Source: JBBQNY01 sp038330365 (GTDB lineage Bacteria; Pseudomonadota; Gammaproteobacteria; Xanthomonadales; Ahniellaceae). From it: a stretch of 64,000 nucleotides of DNA. Both the position numbers and the translations under genes were made by a program. Below the pieces are notes generated by a model. That model ran no database searches and was not told the origin of the DNA. It was given only the letters and a program-made list of their open reading frames with translations. This document shows, one piece after another, positions 7,684 to 18,300 of this stretch. The stretch's first letter is position 1. Every line of letters begins with the position of its first letter. The DNA is taken from positions 1 to 64,000 of the forward strand of contig JBBQNY010000001.1 in the NCBI GenBank assembly GCA_038330365.1. The letters run 5' to 3'.

Positions 7684-9357
7684 ATGAGTCAGCGTTTCGC
7701 CGAGTTCCAGTCCGGCCTGCCGCGCTCGGAGACGGCCGGCGACCCGGTGTTGCCGGTCGACACAAAGCGGGTGGGTGCATGGATCGACGCCTTGCCCCTC
7801 GCCAACGCGCCTGCGGCCACCAGCCAGCTGCTTGATGGGCTCTCACGCCTCAACCGGCAGTCGGTTGCAGGCACGGACCGGCTCGCGGTGATGGAGCTGA
7901 TGCGGCGACCCGTGCTGATGATGAGCGAGGTGCTTGACCGGCAGGTCATCGGGGCGAGCTTTCCTCTGCCGGCCGCCAAGGTCGCCATGGCCGGCCAGCT
8001 CATTGCGCTGCAACACGGGTTGGCTGTCGGCTATCGACTGGCGCTGCGCGAGATTGCGGGTGCCGACGGGCGCATCTCCTTTCTCCGCGGCAAGGCGGCC
8101 ACCACCGCGGCAGTGCGTGGCAGCCTGCATCTCGCCGAGCTTCTGTGTCGCGATTACCTGATCTACGCGAGCCCGGCGCCCGGTGCCTGGCGGGATCTTC
8201 ACCGGCTGCATGCCTTCGCCGAGGAAGCGGGAATTGCCGGCAAGTCGCTCGAGGATCCCTTGCGAAAGGATATGGAATCCTCCACCAGCATCAATTACAT
8301 GACGGCACTGCTGCACGCGCTGAGCAACCCGTACCGGATGTCGCAGCGCGATATCGTCGATGCATTCGGGGTTGCGCGCATCCTCGCGCGGCAAACGCGC
8401 TTCGACATCGGCTGCACCGGCTCCAACAGTTTCGTGGTGGCGCCAGGCGAGGATCAGGGCCCCGGCTATCTGCCGGAAGAGCGCGCAGTTGCGGACGCCG
8501 CCGCGCTCTGCGTCGATCTCGAACCGGTGACCGCGTGGTTGGATCACGAACTCACCGGGCGGGCGATCGACGAACCTTTCGTGCTGCGCACCAAGGGTTC
8601 GGCGTCGATGTCGGTGACTCCGGAGGCGCTCACCCGCATGGTCTCGAACTGGCGACCGGCGCCGGAGCGCGAGCACCAGAGACTGTCCGCGGGACATCAG
8701 CTCGACACACTGGTCGGATTGTCCGCGCTTCACCATGCACTCGCGGGCGGCCTGGATGCCGATGCCATCGAACGCAGTTTCGGTGGCGAGTCCAGGCGCA
8801 TTGGCGTGCAATCAACTGCCACCTGGAGCGAGCGCTACGGCGAGCCGCAACGTCCGCAGCGCCATGCCGCACGCGTGCTCGACCAGAGTCTCGGCGGCTA
8901 CCGGCTGGAATGGGACAACGTGGTCGGAGCGCGCCTCAGGGTCGGTGAAGTCGTGGGACTTGCTCCGGCCGGGCTGGCAGATGATGAGACCGACTGGATG
9001 GTGGGGCTCGTGCGCTGGATGCGCATCCAACCCGATGGCAGCGTCGATGCCGGGGTCGAGCTGCTTTCGCGACAGGCCCGGGCGGCGGCCCTCAGTACCT
9101 ACGACGCGCAGCAGCGCAAGTCGCAGCCGCTGCGGGCGATCTCGATGCGTCCCAGCAAGGGCGGTGACGAAACGCGCGAAGTACTGGTGCCCAATCGCGT
9201 CGATCGCGGCGTGGTGATGTATCGACTGATCACGGCCCCCAATCCCTACGATCCGCTCGACGAGGCTTCACGCGAACGATTCGATGCCATGGACCCCATC
9301 GAGAACAACGGCGCCTACCTGCACGTTCGGACATCGCCACGGGATTCCGGGACCTGA
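7684..9357 (+). CDS. Conserved hypothetical protein with possible PilZ-like C-terminal barrel
   Basis: 557 residues from ATG 7684; the frame stays open upstream to 7507, but the region from 7684 on reads as an ordinary protein start. There is no signal peptide or membrane helix. The N-terminal 400 residues look helical and are of a kind I know only as uncharacterised. Near residues 435-500 a beta-rich stretch (GYRLEWD, LRVGEVVGL, WMVGLVRWMR, GVELLS) has the rhythm of a PilZ-type barrel, but the diagnostic RxxxR is not clear, so c-di-GMP binding is only a suggestion. It is divergent from the redox operon and 102 bases ahead of ispG. Confidence 0.6.
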   Translation: MSQRFAEFQSGLPRSETAGDPVLPVDTKRVGAWIDALPLANAPAATSQLLDGLSRLNRQSVAGTDRLAVMELMRRPVLMMSEVLDRQVIGASFPLPAAKVAMAGQLIALQHGLAVGYRLALREIAGADGRISFLRGKAATTAAVRGSLHLAELLCRDYLIYASPAPGAWRDLHRLHAFAEEAGIAGKSLEDPLRKDMESSTSINYMTALLHALSNPYRMSQRDIVDAFGVARILARQTRFDIGCTGSNSFVVAPGEDQGPGYLPEERAVADAAALCVDLEPVTAWLDHELTGRAIDEPFVLRTKGSASMSVTPEALTRMVSNWRPAPEREHQRLSAGHQLDTLVGLSALHHALAGGLDADAIERSFGGESRRIGVQSTATWSERYGEPQRPQRHAARVLDQSLGGYRLEWDNVVGARLRVGEVVGLAPAGLADDETDWMVGLVRWMRIQPDGSVDAGVELLSRQARAAALSTYDAQQRKSQPLRAISMRPSKGGDETREVLVPNRVDRGVVMYRLITAPNPYDPLDEASRERFDAMDPIENNGAYLHVRTSPRDSGT

Positions 9358-9459
9358 CCGGCAGAAATCGACCCGCAAGTCGGTCGGCGCCGGCTCACCG
9401 CCGATAGACTTGAGGACTCTCTGAAATTTTTCAGAGAATTCCCGAGTACCTGGATACCG

Positions 9460-10758
9460 ATGAGTTCCGCTTCCTCCAGCGCACCTGCATCTGTTGCCGC
9501 TACGGCATCGCCCGCGGTCGGAAATAATGCTGTAGACGCCTTCGAGGGGCGACGGCTGCGACGCAGCGTCAACATCGCTGGCGTCGAAGTCGGTGGCGGC
9601 GCGCCCGTCGTCGTGCAATCGATGACCAATACCGACACGGCCGATGTGGATGGCACCACCCGGCAGGTGGCGGAACTCTGGCGCGCAGGCTCGGAGCTGG
9701 TCCGGATCACCGTGAACACGCACGAGGCCGCCGCTGCTGTGCCCCGTATCCGCGAGAAGCTGGACGCACTCAATGTGCGCGCTCCGCTGATCGGCGACTT
9801 CCATTACAACGGCCATGAATTGCTGGCACGGGAACCGGCCTGTGCCGACGCGCTGGCCAAGTACCGCATCAATCCCGGCAATGTCGGCTTCGGTCGCAAG
9901 CGGGATACGCAGTTTGCCGCCATCGTCGAGCAGGCCATCGCCCGTTCGAAGCCGGTCCGTATCGGCGTCAACTGGGGCTCGCTTGACCGCCAGCTGGCAG
10001 CGCAGCTGATGGACGAGAATGCGGCACGCGCGACTCCCTGGCCGGCCGATGCCGTGTTGCGGGAGGCGCTGCTGCGTTCCGCGATCGACTCGGCCGAACG
10101 CGCGGTTGAACTCGGCCTCGCGCGCAATGCGATCGTCCTTTCCTGCAAGGTTTCGGGCGTGCCTGACCTGATCCGCGTCTATCGCCAACTCGCGGATCGC
10201 TGCGACTACGCGTTGCATCTGGGATTGACGGAAGCCGGCATCGGCAGCAAGGGCATTGTCGCCTCGGCGGCGGCGCTTTCGATTCTGCTGGGCGAGGGCA
10301 TCGGCGACACTATCCGCATGTCACTGACGCCGGCGCCGGGAGAATCGCGCACACAGGAAGTGATCGTTGCGCAGGAACTGCTGCAGACCATGGGGCTCAG
10401 GGCATTCGTCCCCATGGTCACGGCCTGTCCGGGTTGCGGCCGCACCACCAGTGAATTCTTCCAGCACCTGGCGCAAGTGGTACAGCAGCATGTACGTGCG
10501 CGCATGCCGGAGTGGAAGCTTGCCCATCCGGGCGCGGAGAACCTGACGCTGGCCGTCATGGGCTGCGTCGTCAATGGTCCCGGCGAGAGTCGTCACGCCC
10601 ATATCGGTATCTCATTGCCGGGCACAGGGGAGGCGCCTGTGGCGCCCGTTTTCATCGACGGCGAGAAGGCGATGACGCTGCGCGGCGATGCAATCGCGGA
10701 AGAGTTTCTGGGTGTGATCGACGACTACGTCGCCCGCACCTACGTGCCAACCCGCTGA
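9460..10758 (+). CDS. ispG: 4-hydroxy-3-methylbut-2-enyl diphosphate synthase (IspG/GcpE)
   Basis: 432 residues. IspG performs the penultimate step of the MEP isoprenoid pathway, converting MEcPP to HMBPP with a [4Fe-4S] cluster. Seen here: the N-terminal TIM-barrel start PVVVQSMTNTDTADV, the C-terminal cluster ligands CPGCGRT near residue 323 and a further Cys in MGCVVNGPGE near residue 367. Length fits the bacterial family. The first 25 residues are Ala/Ser-rich and are probably a non-conserved extension. It converges on the DMT transporter gene (21-base gap). Confidence 0.95.
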   Translation: MSSASSSAPASVAATASPAVGNNAVDAFEGRRLRRSVNIAGVEVGGGAPVVVQSMTNTDTADVDGTTRQVAELWRAGSELVRITVNTHEAAAAVPRIREKLDALNVRAPLIGDFHYNGHELLAREPACADALAKYRINPGNVGFGRKRDTQFAAIVEQAIARSKPVRIGVNWGSLDRQLAAQLMDENAARATPWPADAVLREALLRSAIDSAERAVELGLARNAIVLSCKVSGVPDLIRVYRQLADRCDYALHLGLTEAGIGSKGIVASAAALSILLGEGIGDTIRMSLTPAPGESRTQEVIVAQELLQTMGLRAFVPMVTACPGCGRTTSEFFQHLAQVVQQHVRARMPEWKLAHPGAENLTLAVMGCVVNGPGESRHAHIGISLPGTGEAPVAPVFIDGEKAMTLRGDAIAEEFLGVIDDYVARTYVPTR

Positions 10759-10779
10759 CGCCAGCGTGCAACCGCGGGA

Positions 10780-11676
10780 TCACGCCAGCGTGTTGGCGTC
10801 GGCCGCGATGGCGCGCCTGGCCAGCACGGCTTCACGGTGCGCGATATAGGCGTTGGCGCCAAACACGACCAGTACTCCGGCGATCGTCCAGCGATCCACC
10901 ACTTCGCCGAACAGTGCGAATCCCGCCAGAGCCACAATCGGCAGCTGCATGAAACTGATCGGTGTCAGTGCCGACACCTCGCCGATCCTGAAAGCCCGGG
11001 TCCACAGCATGTGCCCGGCCGTACCGAAGGCGCCGGTGACGATGACCCAGAACCAACCATTCGGGTCCGGCCACGTCCATACCCACAGCGCGGTGGGCAA
11101 GGACAGGGGCACCCACAGCAATGTGGTCATCAGCACGATCGCGTCGGGTCGCTCGGTGCGCGAGAGGAACTTTATGCTGATGGCGGTGCAGGCGCTCAGC
11201 AGAGCCCCCATCAGTGCCGCCAGCATGCCGGGAGAAACGCTGGTGAACCCGGGCCGCACGATCAGCAGGATGCCGGCGAAGCCGATGAGAACGGCACTCC
11301 AGCGGCGTGCCCGCACCGTCTCCCCGAGTGCGACGGTGGCACCGATGGTGACGAACAGGGGCGTCGCATAGGAAATCGACACAGCTTGAGCGAGCGGCAG
11401 CTGCGAGATGGCCCAGAAAGTGCAAAGCATGGACGTCAGTCCGATCACGCAACGCGCGAAGTACAGCGGCAGTTTGCGCGTCTGCAGGAGACCCGGGCCG
11501 TGGCGGAAGAGCAGTGGCAGCGCGAACACCAGCCCGAAGAAATTCCGGAAGAAGGCCACTTCGAAGGCATGCATCTGCTGTGTCGCAAGCCGGATGCAGA
11601 TGGTCATGAAACCAAACATGACCGTGGCCGCCAGCATCAGACCTGCGGCGCGCATTGGTCCTGGCCTTGCGGTCAT
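10780..11676 (-). CDS. EamA/DMT-family inner-membrane transporter
   Basis: 298 residues, about ten predicted transmembrane helices arranged as two EamA repeats, starting MRAAGLMLAATVMFGFMT. The first repeat contains a FFRNFFGLVFALP motif seen in RhaT/DMT proteins and the second ends near ALTPISFMQLPIVALAGF. The substrate is unknown; relatives export amino acids or metabolites. Its ATG overlaps the stop of the upstream LexA-like gene by ATGA (11673-11676), so the two are translationally coupled. The pairing with a regulator suggests, but does not prove, control of this transporter by that protein. Confidence 0.8.
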   Translation of the reverse strand: MTARPGPMRAAGLMLAATVMFGFMTICIRLATQQMHAFEVAFFRNFFGLVFALPLLFRHGPGLLQTRKLPLYFARCVIGLTSMLCTFWAISQLPLAQAVSISYATPLFVTIGATVALGETVRARRWSAVLIGFAGILLIVRPGFTSVSPGMLAALMGALLSACTAISIKFLSRTERPDAIVLMTTLLWVPLSLPTALWVWTWPDPNGWFWVIVTGAFGTAGHMLWTRAFRIGEVSALTPISFMQLPIVALAGFALFGEVVDRWTIAGVLVVFGANAYIAHREAVLARRAIAADANTLA

Positions 11677-12680
11677 CCGTGATGGATTCGGCGCATCAAT
11701 CCGCGCACCACGCCCTGCACGCGTGCCCTTCCGGGCATGATGCGGCGCGGGGGAGCAGGCGGTGAATCGCTTTCCAGTACCAACAAGTCGCCGTCGTGGC
11801 GGAGCCGTCCGATCAGGTATTCGCTGTCGTCGATGGCGATGGCGACAAGATCGGACTCCACCGCTTCGACGCCCGCCGCAATCACCAGCAGATCACCCGT
11901 GTGGATTCGGAGATGCGCCCAGCGCTCGCCTTCTACGGAGAGCAGGAAGCCCTCGGGTATTGCGCCCATCCACGCGGGCAGGCGCAGCGATTCATAACGT
12001 CCCAGTGCCGACATGCGTCCGCTGGAGTCGACCCGACCCAGCCACGGCAGCCTGGCCTCCGGCATCTCCCTGTTGCGTCGCAAGCGGACGCCCCGTTGCT
12101 TGCCCAGCATCGGCTCCACGAATCCCGCCTCCGTGAGGGCGACCACCTGCTTGTGCAAAGAGCCTCGCGATGCCAGGCCGAGCTCCGCGCATAGCTCAGC
12201 CAGTGTGGGCGCGCGCGATCCGTGCGTGCTGCGTGTCCTGAGATGTTCAAGTAACGCCTGCTGCCGGCGAGTGAGGGCGACACCGCCTTCGCCACTCGCA
12301 GGTTGCGGCGTGTGGGGACGCGGACGGCGGATTGGGTCGCCGGACCCGGGGGCATCCCGGTCTGCAACGGATGGATCGCCGGGAATCCCATTGCCCTCGA
12401 GCCGGGCTCGAGTATTCGCGGGCGGTATGGGGAGTTTCTCCGGTGCGGCGCTCTCGCTCTGGACGGATGGCCGTGCGGATGCGCCTCGATCCGAAGACAG
12501 GTCAGCAGGCGGGCGGGTCGCGTCGTTCCCGCTGGCAGGGGCGCCTGCCGCCGGCACGGATTCCGCGGGCAGCTGCGATGCTGCTGGGCCCGACGTCCAG
12601 AGATCGAGCTGCGGGACGTCGCGGCGCCGACGCCGGCGCCGCGGCGGCGAATCGGGCGGCGGCGGCTTTGCGGTAGTCAT
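11673..12680 (-). CDS. LexA-like regulator lacking autoproteolysis residues
   Basis: 335 residues from ATG 12680 (an ATG at 12713 is an alternative; neither has a strong ribosome-binding site). Residues 1-130 are a Pro/Ala/Arg-rich low-complexity extension with seven consecutive arginines. Residues 135-200 match the LexA winged helix (LTRRQQALLEHL ... PTLAELCAELGL ... LHKQVVALTEAGFVE). Residues 210-335 follow the LexA S24 fold (LPWLGRV, LLSVEGERWAHLRIHTGDLLVI). The catalytic Ser of the LexA G-(D/M)-SM motif is Arg253, the catalytic Lys is replaced by Gly291, and the Ala-Gly scissile pair reads Ser219-Ser220. It should therefore bind DNA without RecA-stimulated self-cleavage. Which genes it controls is unknown. 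Confidence 0.75.
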   Translation of the reverse strand: MTTAKPPPPDSPPRRRRRRRDVPQLDLWTSGPAASQLPAESVPAAGAPASGNDATRPPADLSSDRGASARPSVQSESAAPEKLPIPPANTRARLEGNGIPGDPSVADRDAPGSGDPIRRPRPHTPQPASGEGGVALTRRQQALLEHLRTRSTHGSRAPTLAELCAELGLASRGSLHKQVVALTEAGFVEPMLGKQRGVRLRRNREMPEARLPWLGRVDSSGRMSALGRYESLRLPAWMGAIPEGFLLSVEGERWAHLRIHTGDLLVIAAGVEAVESDLVAIAIDDSEYLIGRLRHDGDLLVLESDSPPAPPRRIMPGRARVQGVVRGLMRRIHHG

Positions 12681-12922
12681 TTTGAAAACCGACAAGGAAC
12701 GAACGGGAAGCATTGTACGCCGGCTCTCTCTTCCATTTCACGATTCCGAGCATCCGGTTCCCCAGCCGCCGCTTCGATCCACCCATTTCCGGTCTATCGG
12801 CATTGGGACGCTCTCCGGGTGGCTGCAAAAAATCATTCGTGATTTCCGCGCAAGCGCACTGTTGTCCGGAACGTGTTCATGGCGCGTTGCGTCGAGATAT
12901 TCACGCCACACTCCCACACTTG

Positions 12923-12948
12923 TCATTCCCGGTTATTCGGGAATGACG
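12923..12948. repeat. GTCATTCCCG inverted repeat (dispersed-repeat-like hairpin)
   Basis: Perfect 10-base arms, 12923-12932 and 12939-12948, with a six-base loop. It lies just beyond the pbpC stop, so it could act as a transcription-stopping hairpin. GTCATTCCCG...CGGGAATGAC palindromes are a known dispersed repeat class in proteobacterial genomes. No T-tract follows. Confidence 0.55.
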
Positions 12949-12979
12949 AGTGATCTTTGTTCCGGAGTCTGCAGACGCA

Positions 12980-15313
12980 TCAGCGTCCGCTGCTGGGCAC
13001 CAGTCGGAAAGGCAGCCGCGCGAATCGTGACTGGGCGTCGATCGCCAACAGCTCACGTTCGCCCGTACCCGCCAGGCTCAACCGGAGCGTGCGCTCGGCC
13101 GGCAACCGCGCGACGTGTTTGCCATCCAGCAGCCAATCCACGGTTCCCGACGCGCCCAGCGCACGTACTTCGATGCGTGGTTCACGGCCGCCGGGGGCGC
13201 GCACGAGTTCGGCGTTGGCCGGCAATCCGTCTATCGACAGCGAGTCCGATGGACCGGAACCACAGTCTTCGGTGCCCGTCCCGCGGCGACGATGCGGCGC
13301 CGGTACCCATGGCGCGAGTCGCGCCGGCCAGCTGACCTGCAACGGTACGCCGGCAGTGGATTCGCCCGAGCCTGCACAGGCTGAAGTAAGCAGCGGTCTT
13401 GCGCTGCGATCCTCGAAGGCAGCCAGCGTGGGTGGCGCGACCTGGTCCAGCAACCAGGCTTCCTGCCGCCGCAGGCACGCTCCGGCCGGCGTGTCGCTGG
13501 CGCGCAGGCCAAGCGGCCAGCAAATCTCGGTCTGAGACACCGCTGCGGGTCGCCCGCCAAACTGACGGTGCTGACCCGGCATGCCATCCGCAATGGCGAA
13601 AAGAAGCGGCAGGGCCGTGATCGCGCCGTAATGGCCAGGAAGCGGAGAGCCATCCGGTCGCCCAATCCAGACTCCGATCGTGTATTTGCCGGTGACGCCC
13701 AGTGCCCACGCATCACGGAATCCGAAACTGGTCCCCGTCTTCCATGCAAGATCCGGCCGTTGTCTCAGGTCCAGTCCGAGCAGCGCATCGCCGGGTCGTA
13801 CGTGCGCCGCGAGGATGGAGCGTACGATCCAGGCGGCGCCCGGCGACAGCGCGCGCCGCTCAATCCGGGGCTGGTCGACAAGCAGGCGTGGCGATCCTGC
13901 AAGGCCGTCGTGGCTGAGCGCGCGATAGGCCCCCGCCAGCTCTTCGAGCGTTGTCGCGGTGCCGCCGAGGACCAGCGAAAGATTCGGCCGCGCACCGCGC
14001 GGCAAGCGCAGGTGCACTCCTGCGTTCAACAGGCGGGACGCAAACGCCTCGGGGCCCACACGCGCCAGCAGATCGACCGCCGGCACGTTGAGCGAAAGGC
14101 GCAGCGCGTCGGCAGCGGCCACCGGGCCGTTGAATGTGTCAGCGAAGTTGGCCGGCCGGTAACCGTCGAATGACTGCGGCACGTCCGCCAGCAGGCTCTG
14201 CGAGTGGATCAGCCCTTCTTCGAGTGCCATTCCATAGACGAAGGGTTTGAGGGTGGAACCGGGCGAGCGATGTGCCCGGACCATGTCGACGTGGCCCAGA
14301 CGATCAGGATCGGCGAACGAGCCCGATCCGATGTACGCGCGGACGCCTAGATCGTCATTGTCGAGCACGATCACCGCAGCGGAGGTCTGTATCGGCATCG
14401 GTTCGATGTAGTTGCCGACTTTTTCCTCGAGCTCGCGTTGCAGCGAGGCATCGATCAGCGTGCGTATGACGCGCCGCCCTGGCAGCGCGCTATGCAGCCG
14501 CTGCGCCAGCAGGGCCGCGGAACGGGGCGGACGCAAGCGCCGCGCCGCCACAATCTCCTGGCGCGCGGAAGCAATCTGGTCCGTCGACCAGACCTGTTGC
14601 AACTCCAGTCGGCCAAGCACCTTGTCGCGCGCCTGCTGCGCAGCTGCGGCATGGCGATCCGGGCGCAAGCGACTGGGTGCCTGTGGCAGCACGGCGAGCA
14701 GCGCTGCCTCGGAATGACTGAGCTGCCGCGCCGGCTTGCCGAGATAGGCCCAGGACGCAGCTTCAACTCCCTGGACCGTACCGCCGAACGGCGCGAGATT
14801 GAGATAGAGCTCGAGGATCCGGTCCTTGCGCAGGCGCCGCTCGATCTGCAGCGCCCGGAGCATCTGGCGGAACTTCCCGGACACGCTCCGCGGTGCCGGA
14901 TCGATCAGCCGCGCCACCTGCATGGTCAGCGTCGATCCTCCCGACACAACCTCGCCGTGTTGGATCGCCTGCGCCAACGCACGCACCATCGACAGAGGGT
15001 TGATACCCGGATGCGTGCGGAACCAGCGGTCCTCATAGCCCAGGAGGGCCTCGACATACAGCGGCGAGACGTCTTCGACCGACACGGGATAACGCCAGAT
15101 CCCCCCGGATGCCGCGAAGGCGCGCAGCGGCGTGCCGTCCCGCGCGAGAACGATGGTCGCCCCCTCACGGCGCACGTCGGGGATCGGAGGCGGAAAGATC
15201 TGGTCACAGACCAGCGCCACCGCCAGCAGCATCGCCGTCACTGCGATAAAGCGCCGCCAACGGCGGATGCGCGTCTTTATCTGCGCGGGCACGGAGGTCG
15301 GCAGGTGGGACAC
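12980..15313 (-). CDS. pbpC: Penicillin-binding protein 1C (bifunctional transglycosylase/transpeptidase)
   Basis: 777 residues with a GTG start. A short cytoplasmic N-terminus precedes one transmembrane anchor (residues 22-40). The GT51 transglycosylase follows, with catalytic Glu94 in YEDRWFRTHPG and GGSTLTMQVARL. The transpeptidase has Ser353-x-x-Lys356 (GSTLKPF), SLN and KTGTS motifs. The C-terminal 150 residues fit the PBP1C-specific tail domain. It polymerises and cross-links peptidoglycan in the periplasm. It starts 19 bases after yfhM, the same pairing as in Escherichia coli, where PBP1C and the alpha-2-macroglobulin are thought to act together. Confidence 0.93.
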   Translation of the reverse strand: MSHLPTSVPAQIKTRIRRWRRFIAVTAMLLAVALVCDQIFPPPIPDVRREGATIVLARDGTPLRAFAASGGIWRYPVSVEDVSPLYVEALLGYEDRWFRTHPGINPLSMVRALAQAIQHGEVVSGGSTLTMQVARLIDPAPRSVSGKFRQMLRALQIERRLRKDRILELYLNLAPFGGTVQGVEAASWAYLGKPARQLSHSEAALLAVLPQAPSRLRPDRHAAAAQQARDKVLGRLELQQVWSTDQIASARQEIVAARRLRPPRSAALLAQRLHSALPGRRVIRTLIDASLQRELEEKVGNYIEPMPIQTSAAVIVLDNDDLGVRAYIGSGSFADPDRLGHVDMVRAHRSPGSTLKPFVYGMALEEGLIHSQSLLADVPQSFDGYRPANFADTFNGPVAAADALRLSLNVPAVDLLARVGPEAFASRLLNAGVHLRLPRGARPNLSLVLGGTATTLEELAGAYRALSHDGLAGSPRLLVDQPRIERRALSPGAAWIVRSILAAHVRPGDALLGLDLRQRPDLAWKTGTSFGFRDAWALGVTGKYTIGVWIGRPDGSPLPGHYGAITALPLLFAIADGMPGQHRQFGGRPAAVSQTEICWPLGLRASDTPAGACLRRQEAWLLDQVAPPTLAAFEDRSARPLLTSACAGSGESTAGVPLQVSWPARLAPWVPAPHRRRGTGTEDCGSGPSDSLSIDGLPANAELVRAPGGREPRIEVRALGASGTVDWLLDGKHVARLPAERTLRLSLAGTGERELLAIDAQSRFARLPFRLVPSSGR

Positions 15314-15332
15314 GGTCGTCGGCTACGCCCCG

Positions 15333-18300
15333 TCAGGGCGGCACGATCTCGATCGTCGCGCTGGCGACGCTTCCCACTGCCCTCAGCTCTGGCCGGTACA
15401 TGTCTTCGAACATGGGCGGTGGGTTGACGAACACGCCCGGCGAGACCGCGCGCACCAGGTAGACCAGTTGCTTCGTGCTACCGGGCCAGAGTTCCACGGC
15501 CGCAACGAAGCGGTCGTCCCGATATTCGGAATAGCGGACGTCGCCGGACGCCAGCGCATCGGCGACGGAAGTGCCTTCGATCTCGACCTCCTGCCATTGC
15601 GCAGGATCAACCAGGTTGAGGTTTTCCGCTTCCAGTCCGCCGGGCAGAAGGTCAGTCACCAACCCGTCGCGGATGCGTTGCGCCGAATCCAGCGTGAGTC
15701 GGACCAGCAGTGCCTCGCCTTCATGCAGCGCCTTGCCATCGTAGGGTTTGCCATCGGTCCGGAACCACTCGCGCTTGATCGACATGGCCGCCGATGAGGT
15801 CGGCTCGAAACGTGCCGGCACGCCCGCGGTATCGATGCTCGCGTACAGCGGACCGCTGCCTTCGGGCACAACGCGCAGGGCGCCCGCATTGCCCGCCCGG
15901 GCCGTTGCCGTGATGAGGCTGGATGCGACCACAGCGCCCGGCCCCTCCGCGCCCGTGATGACAGCGTTGATCGGCGCGCGCTCGGACGCCAGTGCAAGAC
16001 CGAGACGGAACAGCGCCGTCTGTTCCTGGGTGGACAGATACAGTTTCCCGGACGAGCCGCGGCCGCCGGCGAGATCGCGCGCAAGCTCGATCGCGCTTGC
16101 ATCGAACGCGGGGCGTCCGAGTTTGTGCTGGTGGGTCAAGGCGATCATGAGTGCCGTGTCGCGCAGAGGGCTGCCGTAATCGCCGAGCCAGACGCTTTCG
16201 GCTCGCCGGGGCGCCTTGAACGCCTCTTCCAGGGCCTTGGCACCGCGCTCTCGATCACCCTGCAGACTGAGCGCGATGCCAAGGTGGACCAGCGGCAGCC
16301 CCGACTTGAGCTTGCCGCGCTCGTTGTCGAAGATCGCGCGCAGCGTGCCGAGTGGCGCGCGCTGCACCCGGGCGAGAACGTAGGCCCCGTAGGCCATTTC
16401 GGCGACGCGCAGGTGTGCCGCGGATTCCGCGGCCTCGTAGTGCGGGCGTCCGCCGCCGAGCAGATCGCCCAGGATCCGGTCCAGCGCCTTGACCAGCACC
16501 GGCTCTGGAATCGCGAATCCGGCGTCGCGGGCATTGAGCATGAGCTCGACGATGTAGGGCGTCAGCCATGGCGCGGCTTCGCTCTCGCCGGGCCAGAACG
16601 AAAAATGCCCGCTGCCGTTCTGCATCGCCGACAGTCGCCCGAACGCATCGGCCAACTGGGCGCGCCGCACTTCCATGTCGCGCGCAGGCAAACCGAATCG
16701 TGTCGCGGCCTTTTCATCGAGCCAGATCAGCGGGTACGCGCGGCTGGATGTCTGCTCCGCACAACCGTACGGATAGTCGATGAGACCTTCGAGCGCGGCG
16801 GTGAAGGGCAGGGGCGGCAGGGTTCCGACAGAGATCCGGGCCGTGACCGAATCCGGCACGAAGCCGCTCAGCAGTGACGGATCAACTGAGATGGGAGCGG
16901 CTTCCTCGAGCACCCGCACGGCGCTGCGGCGCACATTCGGCCACGGCGGGCGTATCGCGATCCGGTACACGCGATCCAGATCAACGCCCGGCCCCGTTGC
17001 CTCGACGTGCAGCACGCCGACCCCGAAACTGCCGTTGGCGCGCAGCGCGTAGCCGAGCGTGGTGCGTTCGCCCTCCTTCAGTGCCACGACTTTTTCGCTG
17101 CCGTCCACAGCTACCGGGCCTTCGGCTCGCACACGTACGCGATAACGCGCGTCGGCTCCGGAAAGATTGGTCAGATCGAGCGTGAAGCGACTGCGGTCCC
17201 CCATCGCCAGTACCCGGGGCAGGCTCGCCTCCGCCACCAGCGGCGCGCGCACGATGGTTTCGGTCGCGGCCGAGCCGAAGCGATCTGCAGCGAATACCAG
17301 CGCGCTGACACGCAGCGTGCCATTGAAGTCAGGCACTGCGAGCTTGACCGTTGCGGCGCCGCGCGCGTCGAGTTTCACGGGCGCGTTGAACAGATCGACC
17401 GTGCGCAGCTCGGTGTTCGGGCGCCGCCCCTGCGGCAGCGCCGGCAGGGCGGCATCACCGCCGAAGCGCAGTCGTGCCTGGCGGCCATCGAGGGACTCGA
17501 TTACGCGGCCATAGAGGTCGTAAGCCTGCGTCGCGAGGCCGCGTCTACCGAAGAACCAGTCCGCGGCATCGGGTACTGGATAGCGCGTGAGATTGACGAC
17601 ACCTAGATCCGCCGCCACCACGCGCATCTGGGCGGTGTGCCCGGCCAGTGCGGGCGCGGCGACACTGACCTGCATGTTGCGCTGCGGTCGCATGGTGGCC
17701 GCAGCGCGGATACCCACCGCGACGCGGCGGTCTGATCGCGCGAGCGGCACGTGCACGATGCCTACAGAGCGGTTTGGGGTAACCCGGTCGACGCTCGAGC
17801 CGGGACGGAAAACGATGGCCGTGAGATAGAGATCGTGACGTTGCCACTCGGGCTTGATGGGAATATCCACCACCGCGCCCGCCTTGACCTGCAGTGTGCG
17901 GCTCCACAGCAGATGATCGCCCTCGAGGAGAAGCAGCGCGGAGCCGGCGTGCGGCGGTGTAATCGTGACGCGCGCGGTCTGCTCGGCCACATAACTCACG
18001 CGGTCCAGCGCCAGCTTGACCTTGTCGGGTCGCGCCTCTGCGCCGATGTTCTGGTTGTCCCAGCCCCAGCCGGCATTGAATGGCAGGCGCGTGACGAGCC
18101 TCGTCGCTGGATCGACGACCTCGATGCGATATCCGCCCCACTCGACGGGCAGATCGAGCTGGCCGCGGCCGCCGGCAGCGAACGAGAGCTTCTGCTCGCT
18201 TGCCTGCTCGAAACGCGCGGTGTAGTCCGAGCGCCAACCACTGCCTTCGACGTGAGTCCAGTGCCAGTCGCGCCGCTCGCGGATCAACCGGACAACGAGG

